Source of the DNA: Thermoleophilia bacterium | Lineage (GTDB): Bacteria > Actinomycetota > Thermoleophilia > Gaiellales > SKUG01 | Assembly (NCBI GenBank): GCA_020438525.1 | Contig: JAGQUL010000337.1 | Location: forward strand, 1 to 10,973 | DNA: 10,973 bases | Reading direction: 5' to 3' | Part shown: positions 1 to 5,861 of the stretch, one piece after another | Layout: every line of letters begins with the position of its first letter | Numbering within the stretch: the first letter of the stretch is position 1 | Made by a program: the position numbers and the translations under genes | The notes under the pieces: generated by a model | Told to the model about the DNA's origin: nothing | The model's input: the letters and a program-made list of their open reading frames with translations, nothing else | Database searches by the model: none

Positions 1-450
1 TGCTACAACGGATACCTGAGCGACTGCACGCGCGTCGTTGCGGTCGGGGGAGTGGAGACGGTCGACGACGACCTGCTCGAGGCACAGGCCTGGTGCACCT
101 CGGTGCTCGAGCAGGTGGCCGATGCGGCCCGTCCCGGTGTGGCGCCAAGCGCGCTCTACCAGCTCGCGCTCGACATCGCCGCCGATGCGGGGCACGCCGA
201 CCGGTTCATGGGATTCGCACCCGACCAGGCGCGGTTCGTGGGGCACGGGATCGGCCTCGAGGTGGACGAATATCCATTCCTCGCACGTGGATTCGACGAC
301 CCGCTGGAGCCCGGCATGGTGTTCGCGCTCGAGCCCAAGCTGGTGTTCCCCGGGCGCGCCGCAGTCGGCATCGAGGACGCGTTCATCGTGACCGAATCGG
401 GGGTCGAAGCGCTGCCCGCGATGCCCCGACAGGTGCTGCAGGGGGCATGA
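1..450 (+). CDS. M24 family metallopeptidase (Xaa-Pro peptidase-like), C-terminal part, truncated by window edge
   Basis: This is the last 149 residues of a pita-bread-fold dinuclear metallopeptidase of the M24 family, which removes or cleaves at N-terminal X-Pro or similar peptides in the cytoplasm. The frame is open from base 1, and the start lies upstream of the window. Four of the five usual metal ligands can be placed: Asp8 in the GYLSDCTR segment, His82 in VGHGIGLE, Glu111 in FALEPK and Glu125 in GIEDAF. The first Asp of the pair must lie just outside the window. The spacing of these motifs is normal and the protein ends about 24 residues after the last ligand, so the C-terminus is complete. 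Which M24 subgroup it is (prolidase, aminopeptidase P or creatinase-like) cannot be decided without the N-terminal domain. The next gene starts 40 bp downstream with its own promoter-like element. Confidence 0.9.
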   Translation, partial: CYNGYLSDCTRVVAVGGVETVDDDLLEAQAWCTSVLEQVADAARPGVAPSALYQLALDIAADAGHADRFMGFAPDQARFVGHGIGLEVDEYPFLARGFDDPLEPGMVFALEPKLVFPGRAAVGIEDAFIVTESGVEALPAMPRQVLQGA

Positions 451-478
451 ACTGCCGCGTGCGTCGGATCCGCCCGGC

Positions 479-491
479 TACCATTCCCCTG
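479..491 (+). promoter_or_regulatory. Probable leaderless promoter: -10 box TACCAT directly before the GTG start
   Basis: TACCAT (479-484) fits the actinobacterial -10 consensus TANNNT, and six bases separate it from the GTG at 491. This spacing would put transcription start on or next to the start codon. No Shine-Dalgarno sequence precedes the GTG, which fits a leaderless message. No convincing -35 box is seen. This is inferred from spacing only. Confidence 0.5.
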
Positions 492-889
492 TGCCTACCA
501 TGGTGATGAATCCTGACGAGACCTCCGCGGAGCTGATGACGCGCCACGTCGTGGGGCAGGTGATCAACTCGATCGCCGCCCAGGACTGGACGAGCCTCGC
601 CGCCTGCGTCGCACCCGAGATCATCTACTGGCGACCCGGTACCCGTGACCGGATCGACGGTGCCGATGCCTACGTGAAGGAGTGGAAGCGGTTCGCCGAC
701 TCCACCTCCAACCTCAGCTACCGCCCGCACACCGTGCTCGTCGACGGCGAGACCGCGATGGTCGAGGCCACGGCCGAGGGCACCTGGTCCCAGAGCGGCG
801 AGCCGCTCCACTTCTCGATGGTCACCGTGATGCGCATCAGCGACGGGCGGCTCGTCGAGGAGCGCGAGTACATCGTGCCGCGCGGCTGA
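491..889 (+). CDS. SnoaL-like / NTF2-fold small protein
   Basis: A 132-aa protein with the layout of the SnoaL/NTF2-like cone fold. An N-terminal helix (about 13-30) is followed by a second helix before CVAPEIIYWRPG, the usual strand with bulky residues that line the pocket. Then comes a helix around 58-72 (DAYVKEWKRFAD) and four long strands ending in HFSMVTVMRISDGRLVEEREYIV. Family members include polyketide cyclases, isomerases and ligand-binding proteins, and many have no known reaction. No catalytic Asp/His pair can be assigned with confidence, so no substrate is proposed. The GTG start was chosen because a TACCAT -10 box lies six bases upstream and no ribosome binding site precedes this GTG or the in-frame ATG codons at 500 and 506. 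The gene stands alone between the peptidase and the acyl-CoA dehydrogenase. Confidence 0.8.
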   Translation: MPTMVMNPDETSAELMTRHVVGQVINSIAAQDWTSLAACVAPEIIYWRPGTRDRIDGADAYVKEWKRFADSTSNLSYRPHTVLVDGETAMVEATAEGTWSQSGEPLHFSMVTVMRISDGRLVEEREYIVPRG

Positions 890-930
890 CGCTGCCTGCT
901 CCGCCACGCGCAGCCGCCGCCTGCGCCATC

Positions 931-936
931 TATGAT
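931..936 (+). promoter_or_regulatory. Candidate -10 box TATGAT for the acyl-CoA dehydrogenase
   Basis: TATGAT matches TANNNT and the sigma-70 -10 consensus at five of six positions, and it stands out in a GC-rich intergenic stretch. Transcription would start near 943 and give a leader of about 68 bases that contains the hairpin at 954-990. No clear -35 hexamer lies at the usual distance. Confidence 0.45.
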
Positions 937-953
937 CGGTGCGACCGTTTCCC

Positions 954-990
954 GCGCTCGCGCGCGCACGCACTGCGCGCACACGAGCGC
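954..990 (+). promoter_or_regulatory. Two-part hairpin in the acyl-CoA dehydrogenase leader
   Basis: An outer perfect 7-bp stem pairs 954-960 with 984-990. Inside it a perfect 6-bp stem pairs 962-967 with 975-980 around a 7-base loop, and a small asymmetric internal loop (961 against 981-983) separates the two. The structure ends nine bases before the GGAG ribosome binding site at 1000-1003. It could influence translation or mRNA stability, or it may only reflect high GC. The pairing is seen in the sequence; any regulatory role is inferred. Confidence 0.4.
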
Positions 991-1010
991 CCGACCACCG
1001 GAGTGAACAG

Positions 1011-2225
1011 ATGACCGTCGCGGAGAGCACCACCGACGTCTGGGGCCTGACCGAGTCCCAGCAGGAGATCCGCGAGCACGCCCGCGGCGTGGCGCGCCAG
1101 TTCGTCGCGCCGCGCGCGCACGACATCGACGCCAGCGGCGAGTTCCCGCAGGACATCCGCGAGCTGTTCATGGAGCAGGGCCTGTTCGCGCTGCCGTTCG
1201 AGGAGGAGCACGGCGGCACCGGCACCGGCTCGCTCGCGCTGATCATGGCGATCGAGGAGATCAGCAAGGTCTGCGCCACCAGCGGCCTGCTGCTCGCCGT
1301 GCAGGAGCTCGGATCGCTCCCGATCAAGCTCGCCGGCGCCGAGGAGCAGAAGCAGCAGTGGCTGCCCAAGCTCGCCACCGGCGAGCACCTCGCCGCCTAC
1401 GGCCTGACCGAGCCCGGATCGGGCAGCGACAGCGCCGCCATGCGCACCACCGCGGTGCGCGACGGCGACGAGTGGGTGCTCAACGGCGGCAAGCGCTTCA
1501 TCACCAACGCCGGCGTGGCAAACGTCTACACCGTGTTCGCCAAGACCGACACCGACGCGGGCCACAAGGGCATCAGCGCGTTCATCGTGCCGGCCGACGC
1601 GCCCGGCTTCTCGGTCGGCAAGTACGAGAAGAAGATGGGCATCAAGGGCTCGACGACCGGCGAGCTGTTCTTCGACGACTGCCGGATCCCCGCCGCGAAC
1701 ATCCTGGGCGAGCCCGGCACCGGGTTCACGCTCGCGATGCAGGTGCTCGACCGCTCCCGCCCCGGCGTTGCGGCGCAGGGCCTCGGCATCGCCGAAGGCG
1801 CGATCGAGTATGCCGGCAAGTACCTGCTCGAGCGCGAGCAGTTCGGCAAGCCGATCGCCTACCAGCAGGGCCTGCAGTGGATGCTCGCCGACATGGAGAC
1901 GCAGACGATCGCCGCGCGCGAGCTGCTCTACCGGGTCGGCCACATGATCGACGCGGCCGACGCGGGACGCGGCGTGGAACGCGCGACGCTCACCCGCTAC
2001 AGCGCCATGGCCAAGCTCGCCTGTACCGATGCCGCGATGAAGGTGAGCACCGACGCGGTGCAGATGCTCGGCGGCTACGGCTACGTGCAGGAGTACCCGG
2101 TGGAGCGCATGATGCGCGACGCGAAGATCACCCAGATCTACGAGGGCACCAACCAGGTCCAGCGGATCGTGATCGCACGCAACCTGCTCGCCGAGCTCGA
2201 GCGGCTCGAGCCCGTCCCGTTCTGA
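1011..2225 (+). CDS. Acyl-CoA dehydrogenase (FAD-dependent)
   Basis: A full-length 404-aa acyl-CoA dehydrogenase, the soluble FAD enzyme that makes the trans-2,3 double bond in acyl-CoA thioesters and passes electrons to electron-transfer flavoprotein. The order of domains is normal: N-terminal helical domain (about 13-125), central beta domain with the signature LTEPGSGSD (132-140) and the FAD/substrate region KRFITNAG (161-168), and C-terminal helical domain with REQFGKPIAYQQ (275-286) and QMLGGYGY (351-358). The catalytic base is Glu378 in IYEGTNQ, the position used by short- and medium-chain enzymes. The ATG at 1011 is preceded by GGAG with a 7-base gap and begins the conserved N-terminus; an in-frame ATG at 939 has no such support. 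Closest in pattern to butyryl/short-chain dehydrogenases, but chain length cannot be fixed from sequence. No beta-oxidation partner lies next to it. Confidence 0.95.
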   Translation: MTVAESTTDVWGLTESQQEIREHARGVARQFVAPRAHDIDASGEFPQDIRELFMEQGLFALPFEEEHGGTGTGSLALIMAIEEISKVCATSGLLLAVQELGSLPIKLAGAEEQKQQWLPKLATGEHLAAYGLTEPGSGSDSAAMRTTAVRDGDEWVLNGGKRFITNAGVANVYTVFAKTDTDAGHKGISAFIVPADAPGFSVGKYEKKMGIKGSTTGELFFDDCRIPAANILGEPGTGFTLAMQVLDRSRPGVAAQGLGIAEGAIEYAGKYLLEREQFGKPIAYQQGLQWMLADMETQTIAARELLYRVGHMIDAADAGRGVERATLTRYSAMAKLACTDAAMKVSTDAVQMLGGYGYVQEYPVERMMRDAKITQIYEGTNQVQRIVIARNLLAELERLEPVPF

Positions 2226-2358
2226 CGTGACGCTGAACAGGAGTGATCGCGTGCGCCCGCGACGCTCGGTTATACCCCGGCCGTGAAGGCAGCCGCGGCC
2301 GGATGCCCCGCCTGGGAATCGAGGTTCGAGGCCCGGCGGAGCAGGTCGATCGCGCGGA

Positions 2359-2565
2359 TCAGGGTCGCTGGTCGGTCGAGCCGGCGAGGGCGTCGTCGTC
2401 CACCGACTGAGCGGGCGAGTCGGAGGCGCGGACCTGCCCCGGCACGACCAGGGGCTCGCGAACGACGAACTCGATCACCACGAACGTGGCGAACGCGGAC
2501 ACGATCGCGAACACCAGCAGCACTGGCAGCAGGTCGAGCATTCGGGTGCGGAAGCTCATCTGCAC
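2359..2565 (-). CDS. Small single-pass membrane protein, unknown function
   Basis: A 68-aa protein not recognised as a named family. A short positively charged N-terminus (FRTR, 5-8) precedes one strongly hydrophobic helix (about 12-34: LLPVLLVFAIV through EFVV). A hydrophilic, acidic tail of about 30 residues follows, with DSPAQSVDDD near 49-58. By the positive-inside rule this is an N-in, C-out anchor. The GTG at 2565 was chosen because GGAG (2577-2574) stands eight bases upstream. Longer in-frame starts at 2595, 2616 and 2637 exist but lack a good ribosome binding site. It is divergent from the HEPN-like gene and may share a promoter region with it. Whether the two act together is unknown. 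High GC at third positions and the clear membrane helix argue that it is a real gene rather than a shadow. Confidence 0.65.
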   Translation of the reverse strand: MQMSFRTRMLDLLPVLLVFAIVSAFATFVVIEFVVREPLVVPGQVRASDSPAQSVDDDALAGSTDQRP

Positions 2566-2604
2566 GTCGTCGTCTCCATGGCGCAGGACCGGCATCGTGC
2601 CGGT

Positions 2605-2611
2605 TACGGTA
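2605..2611. promoter_or_regulatory. Overlapping divergent -10 boxes
   Basis: TACGGT on the plus strand (2605-2610) and TACCGT on the minus strand (2611-2606) both match TANNNT and share five bases. One would serve the HEPN-like gene (transcription start near 2617). The other would serve the small membrane protein gene (start near 2599, leaving room for its GGAG site). Polymerase could not sit on both at once, so expression would be mutually exclusive if both are used. Motif-based only; no -35 boxes are evident. Confidence 0.35.
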
Positions 2612-2681
2612 GTCATGACACCGGCTTTCGGCGGCACCTGCGCATCCCGCGTGCACGCACGCGCGCGAGAAGCAGGTGGCG

Positions 2682-4052
2682 ATGCATGCGCGTCGAACGC
2701 AGGAGGTGATGGATTCCCAACTGCAGCTTCCGATTCGCAACGCCGGTCTGTTCAGCGCGCTCCGCCGCTTCGTGGTGGAGGCGTTCGAGCTGCTGGCGGC
2801 CGACCGCGCCGCGGGCGCCGACATCTCGTTCAGCGTGGAGGAGCACCAGCGGCTTCGCCGCACGGAGGGCACCCGCAGCCCGTTCTACGAGTACCGCCCC
2901 ATGACCGAGCGGTTCGTGCGTGAGCGGCTCGAGCGCATCCACGAGCTCGATGCGGCCGACGAGGCGGCATGGACCGTGGCGAGCGATCCGGCGGCGACCG
3001 CGTTCCTGCGAGCGGGGCGAACCGATGCGCTGGCCGACATGCAGCTCGTTGCTCGGCAGGAGGTGCTCGATCCGCTGCTCGTCGCGATGGCCGAGGCCAC
3101 GCCCGACTTCGATCTGGACGAGTCGGCGCTGCTCGAGCACTACCTGCGCTTCGAGCACGGGCTGTACGCGACCGCGCGCCGGTACGTGGCGATCGCGCCG
3201 CTGTGGGGCGTGAAGCTGCCGTATGGCGACCTCGAGCTCGCGCCGGGAGCGACGATCCGGCACGTCGATCCGGAGTGGTTTCGGATGGAGTGGCCCGAGG
3301 CCGCCCAGATGGACTGGGGCGAGCAGGCGCGGGACGGGTTGCCGACCGTGGTGCTGCAGCTCGAGCGCCAGGTCGACGCGGATTCCGACGAGACCGCGAT
3401 CGATCCGCTCCGGGCGATCATCGACGTGACGAGCGCCGTGCGGGCGCTCACCGGAGGCAGCGTCACCGCGGGCCCGCTCGTGCTCGAGCGCTTCGACTGG
3501 CGAGCACTCGCGCCGCGTCCGGTGCCGGCGATCGCCGCGCGCCGCTGCGGGCACCTGCCGAGCAAGATCGATGCCACCGTCGCCGCACACCTTCCGCAGG
3601 CGGTGCGACGACTGGCTGCCGAGCCGGACGGGACCCTGGCGCGCGCCATGGAGCGCTACCAGCTTGCCGCGACCGCGCCTGGCATGAGCGCCACGCGCGC
3701 GATCTTCGACATGCTCGTGGAGATCTACGCCACCGAGCGCGAGGTGGGCTCGGCGGCGCTGCGCATGGCGGCGGTGCTCGGGGCGGGCAGCCCGGAGCGG
3801 CGGGCGTTCGTGGATGCGATGCACCACGCCGCGAGCGTGATCCGCGCCGGCGCGTCGCAGGGTGCAGAGACGGTGCAGGCCACGCGCGTGCTCGCCTCGG
3901 CGCTGCGCGCGACGATCGCATCGGGACTGGTCGGAGAGCTGCCGGTGACGAGCCTGCAGGCCTACGCCGACTCGATCATCGTGGGCGAGCGCGAGCGCAA
4001 GCAGCTCGGCGTTGCCGCGATGGGACCCGAGCTCGCGCGCCACGCGGACTGA
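2682..4052 (+). CDS. HEPN-like (ApeA-type) two-domain protein, RNase motif apparently lost
   Basis: A 456-aa cytoplasmic protein with no signal or membrane helix. The first ~290 residues read like the large N-terminal domain found before HEPN domains in ApeA-like proteins: a helical stretch ending in LLEHYLRFEHGLYATARRY (about 150-168), then IAPLWGVKLPYGDLELAPG and GATIRHVDPEW in the style of 'PL.G......L..G..I..L...E'. The C-terminal part continues ERYQLAAT, FDMLVEIYATE, AALRMAAVLG and SPERRAF..AMHHAASVIRAG (about 324-390), matching the helix pattern of Apea-type HEPN domains. Where these carry an LRSxIVHG-like segment, this protein has AASVIRAG, so both the Arg and the His of the RNase motif appear to be Ala (384 and 389). 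The assignment is pattern-based. The start is uncertain: ATG 2682 has a weak AGG five bases upstream, GTG 2676 is possible, and ATG 2709 has an AGGAGG that is too close (two bases). Confidence 0.6.
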   Translation: MHARRTQEVMDSQLQLPIRNAGLFSALRRFVVEAFELLAADRAAGADISFSVEEHQRLRRTEGTRSPFYEYRPMTERFVRERLERIHELDAADEAAWTVASDPAATAFLRAGRTDALADMQLVARQEVLDPLLVAMAEATPDFDLDESALLEHYLRFEHGLYATARRYVAIAPLWGVKLPYGDLELAPGATIRHVDPEWFRMEWPEAAQMDWGEQARDGLPTVVLQLERQVDADSDETAIDPLRAIIDVTSAVRALTGGSVTAGPLVLERFDWRALAPRPVPAIAARRCGHLPSKIDATVAAHLPQAVRRLAAEPDGTLARAMERYQLAATAPGMSATRAIFDMLVEIYATEREVGSAALRMAAVLGAGSPERRAFVDAMHHAASVIRAGASQGAETVQATRVLASALRATIASGLVGELPVTSLQAYADSIIVGERERKQLGVAAMGPELARHAD

Positions 4053-4073
4053 CCCGCGGCGCGCGGCTGCGCG
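4053..4073. terminator. Possible bidirectional terminator between convergent genes
   Basis: The 21 bases between the two convergent stop codons are almost entirely self-complementary. A 5-bp stem pairs 4054-4058 with 4062-4066 around a 3-base loop, and an alternative 4-bp stem pairs 4062-4065 with 4070-4073. No U-tract follows on either strand, so this would be an I-shaped, actinobacterial-type terminator at best. High GC alone could produce it. Confidence 0.25.
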
Positions 4074-5732
4074 TCAGGCGCCCGGAACGCTCGGCGCGGT
4101 GGGTGGCACCTTGCCGAAGAGCACGTCGCGGATGCGCTTGGCCTCGGACACGGCGGTGTCCTGGGCGTGGGTGGCGGCCGCCTCGAGCGTGGCCGCGGGG
4201 ATCGCGGATCCGTCGACGGACTTGAGGCCGAGCGCGCGGGCGAACGCGAGGTTCGACTGCACGTTGCGGTACTCGTGACCGCTCGCGCCGACCGTGGGGC
4301 CGGTACCGCGCGAGATCGAGGTGGTGACGTCCGTGGCATGCTCGATGAACGACACGCCCGGAACCCAGGTGCGCTCCCTGGGCATCCAGTCGGGGCGTCG
4401 CCAGAGCATGTCGATCGAGACGAGCGGCACCGGGTCGTCGGGATGTCGCAGCTCGATGAACCGTGCCTTGGCGACCGCCTCGTCGCTCAGCTTGGCGAAC
4501 TCGTCGAACGTCGCGCGGATGTGGAACCCCTCCGGCAGCGTCGACGGGTCGAGCTTCGACAGGCGCACCGGAGCGCCCATGGTGATGATCTTCTCGAGCC
4601 CGAGCTCGTCGACGATGCCCGGACCCTCGCGCGCGATCAGCTGGTCGAACGGCAGGCCGCCCAGGCTGGTCGCGATGCCGTAGCGCGGCGGCCGAGAGCC
4701 TTCAGGCATCGCCGCGACGCGATCGCGCATCGCGCGCGAGCTGGCGAGGAACGCGTCGAGCGCCTCGTCGACCTTGTTGAGGCTCTGCACCGACGGGCGG
4801 GCCCCGTACTGCGCATCGATCGTGGCGGTGCGCGCGAGCTGCTCGCTCATCATCACCGGCGCGATGTTGAGGCCGCCGGTACCGGTCGGCGCACCCTCGA
4901 GGATCACGTCGACCATCGGCCGGCCTGCCTCGTCGAGTGCGAACGCGCCCTGGTGCTCGAGCTGGCTGATGCCGATCTTCGAGAGCTGCTCGAACGTGAG
5001 GTCGCCCGTCGCTGGCAGGTCCATCGCGGCGCGCAGCTCCGGCGCGTCGAGCTTGTGCGGCACGACGGTGCGGATCGCCTGTGCGCCGAGGCCCTCCTCG
5101 ATCCGCGCGCCGAGGAAGATCTGCGGGCCGATCGTGAGCTTGGAGCGCGGGATGATCTCGCCGAGTGCCGCGCCGGCCTTGTCGGCCTGCGCCGCCGAGC
5201 CTGCGAGCAGGTTCTTGTTCTTGAGCATCGTCGCGACCTTGGGCCCGAACTTCGCGGCCGCGCCCACCACGACCGCAGCGCCGATCCCCACCTTCGCCGC
5301 AGTGGGGATCTCGGGCAGGATGTGGCCGTCGCCGTCCTGGTCGAAGCGCGCGTGCGCCTGGTCGAGCACCGCACCGGCCGTTCCCGTCACGGCCAGCACC
5401 CGGCCGATGCTGCCGACGAGCTTGGGCATGTCGCCATGCATTCGCCAGCCGATCAGCGCCGCAGCCGCACCGGTCGCCGCCACCGCGAGATGCGACTGCG
5501 TGCGATCGAGCGGGGTTGCGGCATCCACGCCGCGTGCCACGGCCTCGCCGACCAGGCCGGCCATCAGCCCCGCAGCAGCCGAGCCTCCGATCGCGACCGG
5601 TCGCGGAACTCCGTTGGGGTTCGTGATCGTGGGGCCCATGCCGCGCAGGCCTGCCACCACGCTGGTGGCCAGCGCCACCTCGCCCATGCCTGCGTATGCG
5701 CGTGGACCTGCGTCGACTCGCGTGGCGTCCAT
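4074..5732 (-). CDS. Membrane-associated alpha/beta hydrolase, divergent Abhydrolase_9 (PF10081, former DUF2319) relative
   Basis: A 552-aa protein. The N-terminal ~170 residues hold several Ala/Gly-rich hydrophobic stretches (about 20-32, 46-67, 81-97, 106-122, 147-162), suggesting membrane association as in PF10081 proteins. Between them lies the EF-hand-like loop DQDGDGHILPE (131-141). The C-terminal ~350 residues follow the PF10081 pattern: LEHQGAFALDE, GAPTGTGGLN (280-289), IDAQYGARPSVQSL, the nucleophile elbow IATSLGG with Ser356, LRHPDDPVP with Asp433, RPDWMP..RTWVPGVSF, and GASGHEY with His486. Ser356, Asp433 and His486 are the predicted triad. The substrate is unknown; family members are mostly actinobacterial and uncharacterised. 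The usual 'GESLG' is ATSLG here, so it is a distant member. The ATG at 5732 has GGGGAG ten bases upstream; a GTG at 5792 would add 20 polar residues and start inside the dyad at 5773-5790. It lies downstream of the Get3-like pair, 129 bp away. Confidence 0.7.
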   Translation of the reverse strand: MDATRVDAGPRAYAGMGEVALATSVVAGLRGMGPTITNPNGVPRPVAIGGSAAAGLMAGLVGEAVARGVDAATPLDRTQSHLAVAATGAAAALIGWRMHGDMPKLVGSIGRVLAVTGTAGAVLDQAHARFDQDGDGHILPEIPTAAKVGIGAAVVVGAAAKFGPKVATMLKNKNLLAGSAAQADKAGAALGEIIPRSKLTIGPQIFLGARIEEGLGAQAIRTVVPHKLDAPELRAAMDLPATGDLTFEQLSKIGISQLEHQGAFALDEAGRPMVDVILEGAPTGTGGLNIAPVMMSEQLARTATIDAQYGARPSVQSLNKVDEALDAFLASSRAMRDRVAAMPEGSRPPRYGIATSLGGLPFDQLIAREGPGIVDELGLEKIITMGAPVRLSKLDPSTLPEGFHIRATFDEFAKLSDEAVAKARFIELRHPDDPVPLVSIDMLWRRPDWMPRERTWVPGVSFIEHATDVTTSISRGTGPTVGASGHEYRNVQSNLAFARALGLKSVDGSAIPAATLEAAATHAQDTAVSEAKRIRDVLFGKVPPTAPSVPGA

Positions 5733-5772
5733 GGCGTTCGTGCTCCCCGTCCGTTCATCCCCGTGGGGCGCG

Positions 5773-5790
5773 GCGTGTTCCCGTACACGC
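5773..5790. promoter_or_regulatory. Perfect 18-bp dyad upstream of the hydrolase gene
   Basis: GCGTGT (5773-5778) and ACACGC (5785-5790) form a perfect inverted repeat with a 6-base spacer, 40 bp upstream of the hydrolase start. The geometry is that of an operator for a dimeric helix-turn-helix repressor, or of a leader hairpin. No -10 box on the minus strand is clear here, so its position relative to the promoter is not known. Confidence 0.35.
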
Positions 5791-5861
5791 ACGTAGCTCG
5801 CCCCTGCCGGTTCATCGAATCGGACGGGGTTGCTGTCTCGCCGCTGACGGCTCGTCTCGCG

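Noticed and set aside
882..917. 7-bp inverted repeat over the SnoaL-like stop codon, considered as a terminator
   Set aside because: The loop is 22 bases long, the stem overlaps the coding end, and no U-tract follows.
383..1943. Long minus-strand open frames opposite the peptidase, SnoaL-like and acyl-CoA dehydrogenase genes
   Set aside because: They are antisense shadows of well-supported genes; their translations are Arg/Ala/His/Gly-rich with no family motif.
2240..2286. An 11-codon plus-strand mini reading frame (GTG 2251) with GGAG seven bases upstream
   Set aside because: A ribosome binding site and start this close together are expected by chance at this GC, and no regulated gene follows on the same strand until 2682.
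2277..2302. Inverted repeat CCGGCCG / CGGCCGG with a 12-base loop after the acyl-CoA dehydrogenase, considered as its terminator
   Set aside because: The arms are built on CGGCCG, which is itself a palindrome, so the match carries little information; no U-tract follows and it lies 50 bases past the stop.
2316..2336. T-arm-like stretch GAGGTTCGAGGCCC, considered as part of a tRNA gene or attachment site
   Set aside because: No acceptor stem, anticodon arm or CCA end could be built around it on either strand, and no integrase or direct repeat is near.
2283..2612. A 109-aa Arg-rich plus-strand reading frame starting with GTG seven bases after a TTATAC-like sequence
   Set aside because: The second half lies opposite the small membrane gene and its codons there lose the G/C third-base preference. 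The protein is mostly Arg and Pro, and the TATACC hexamer does not end in T as TANNNT requires.
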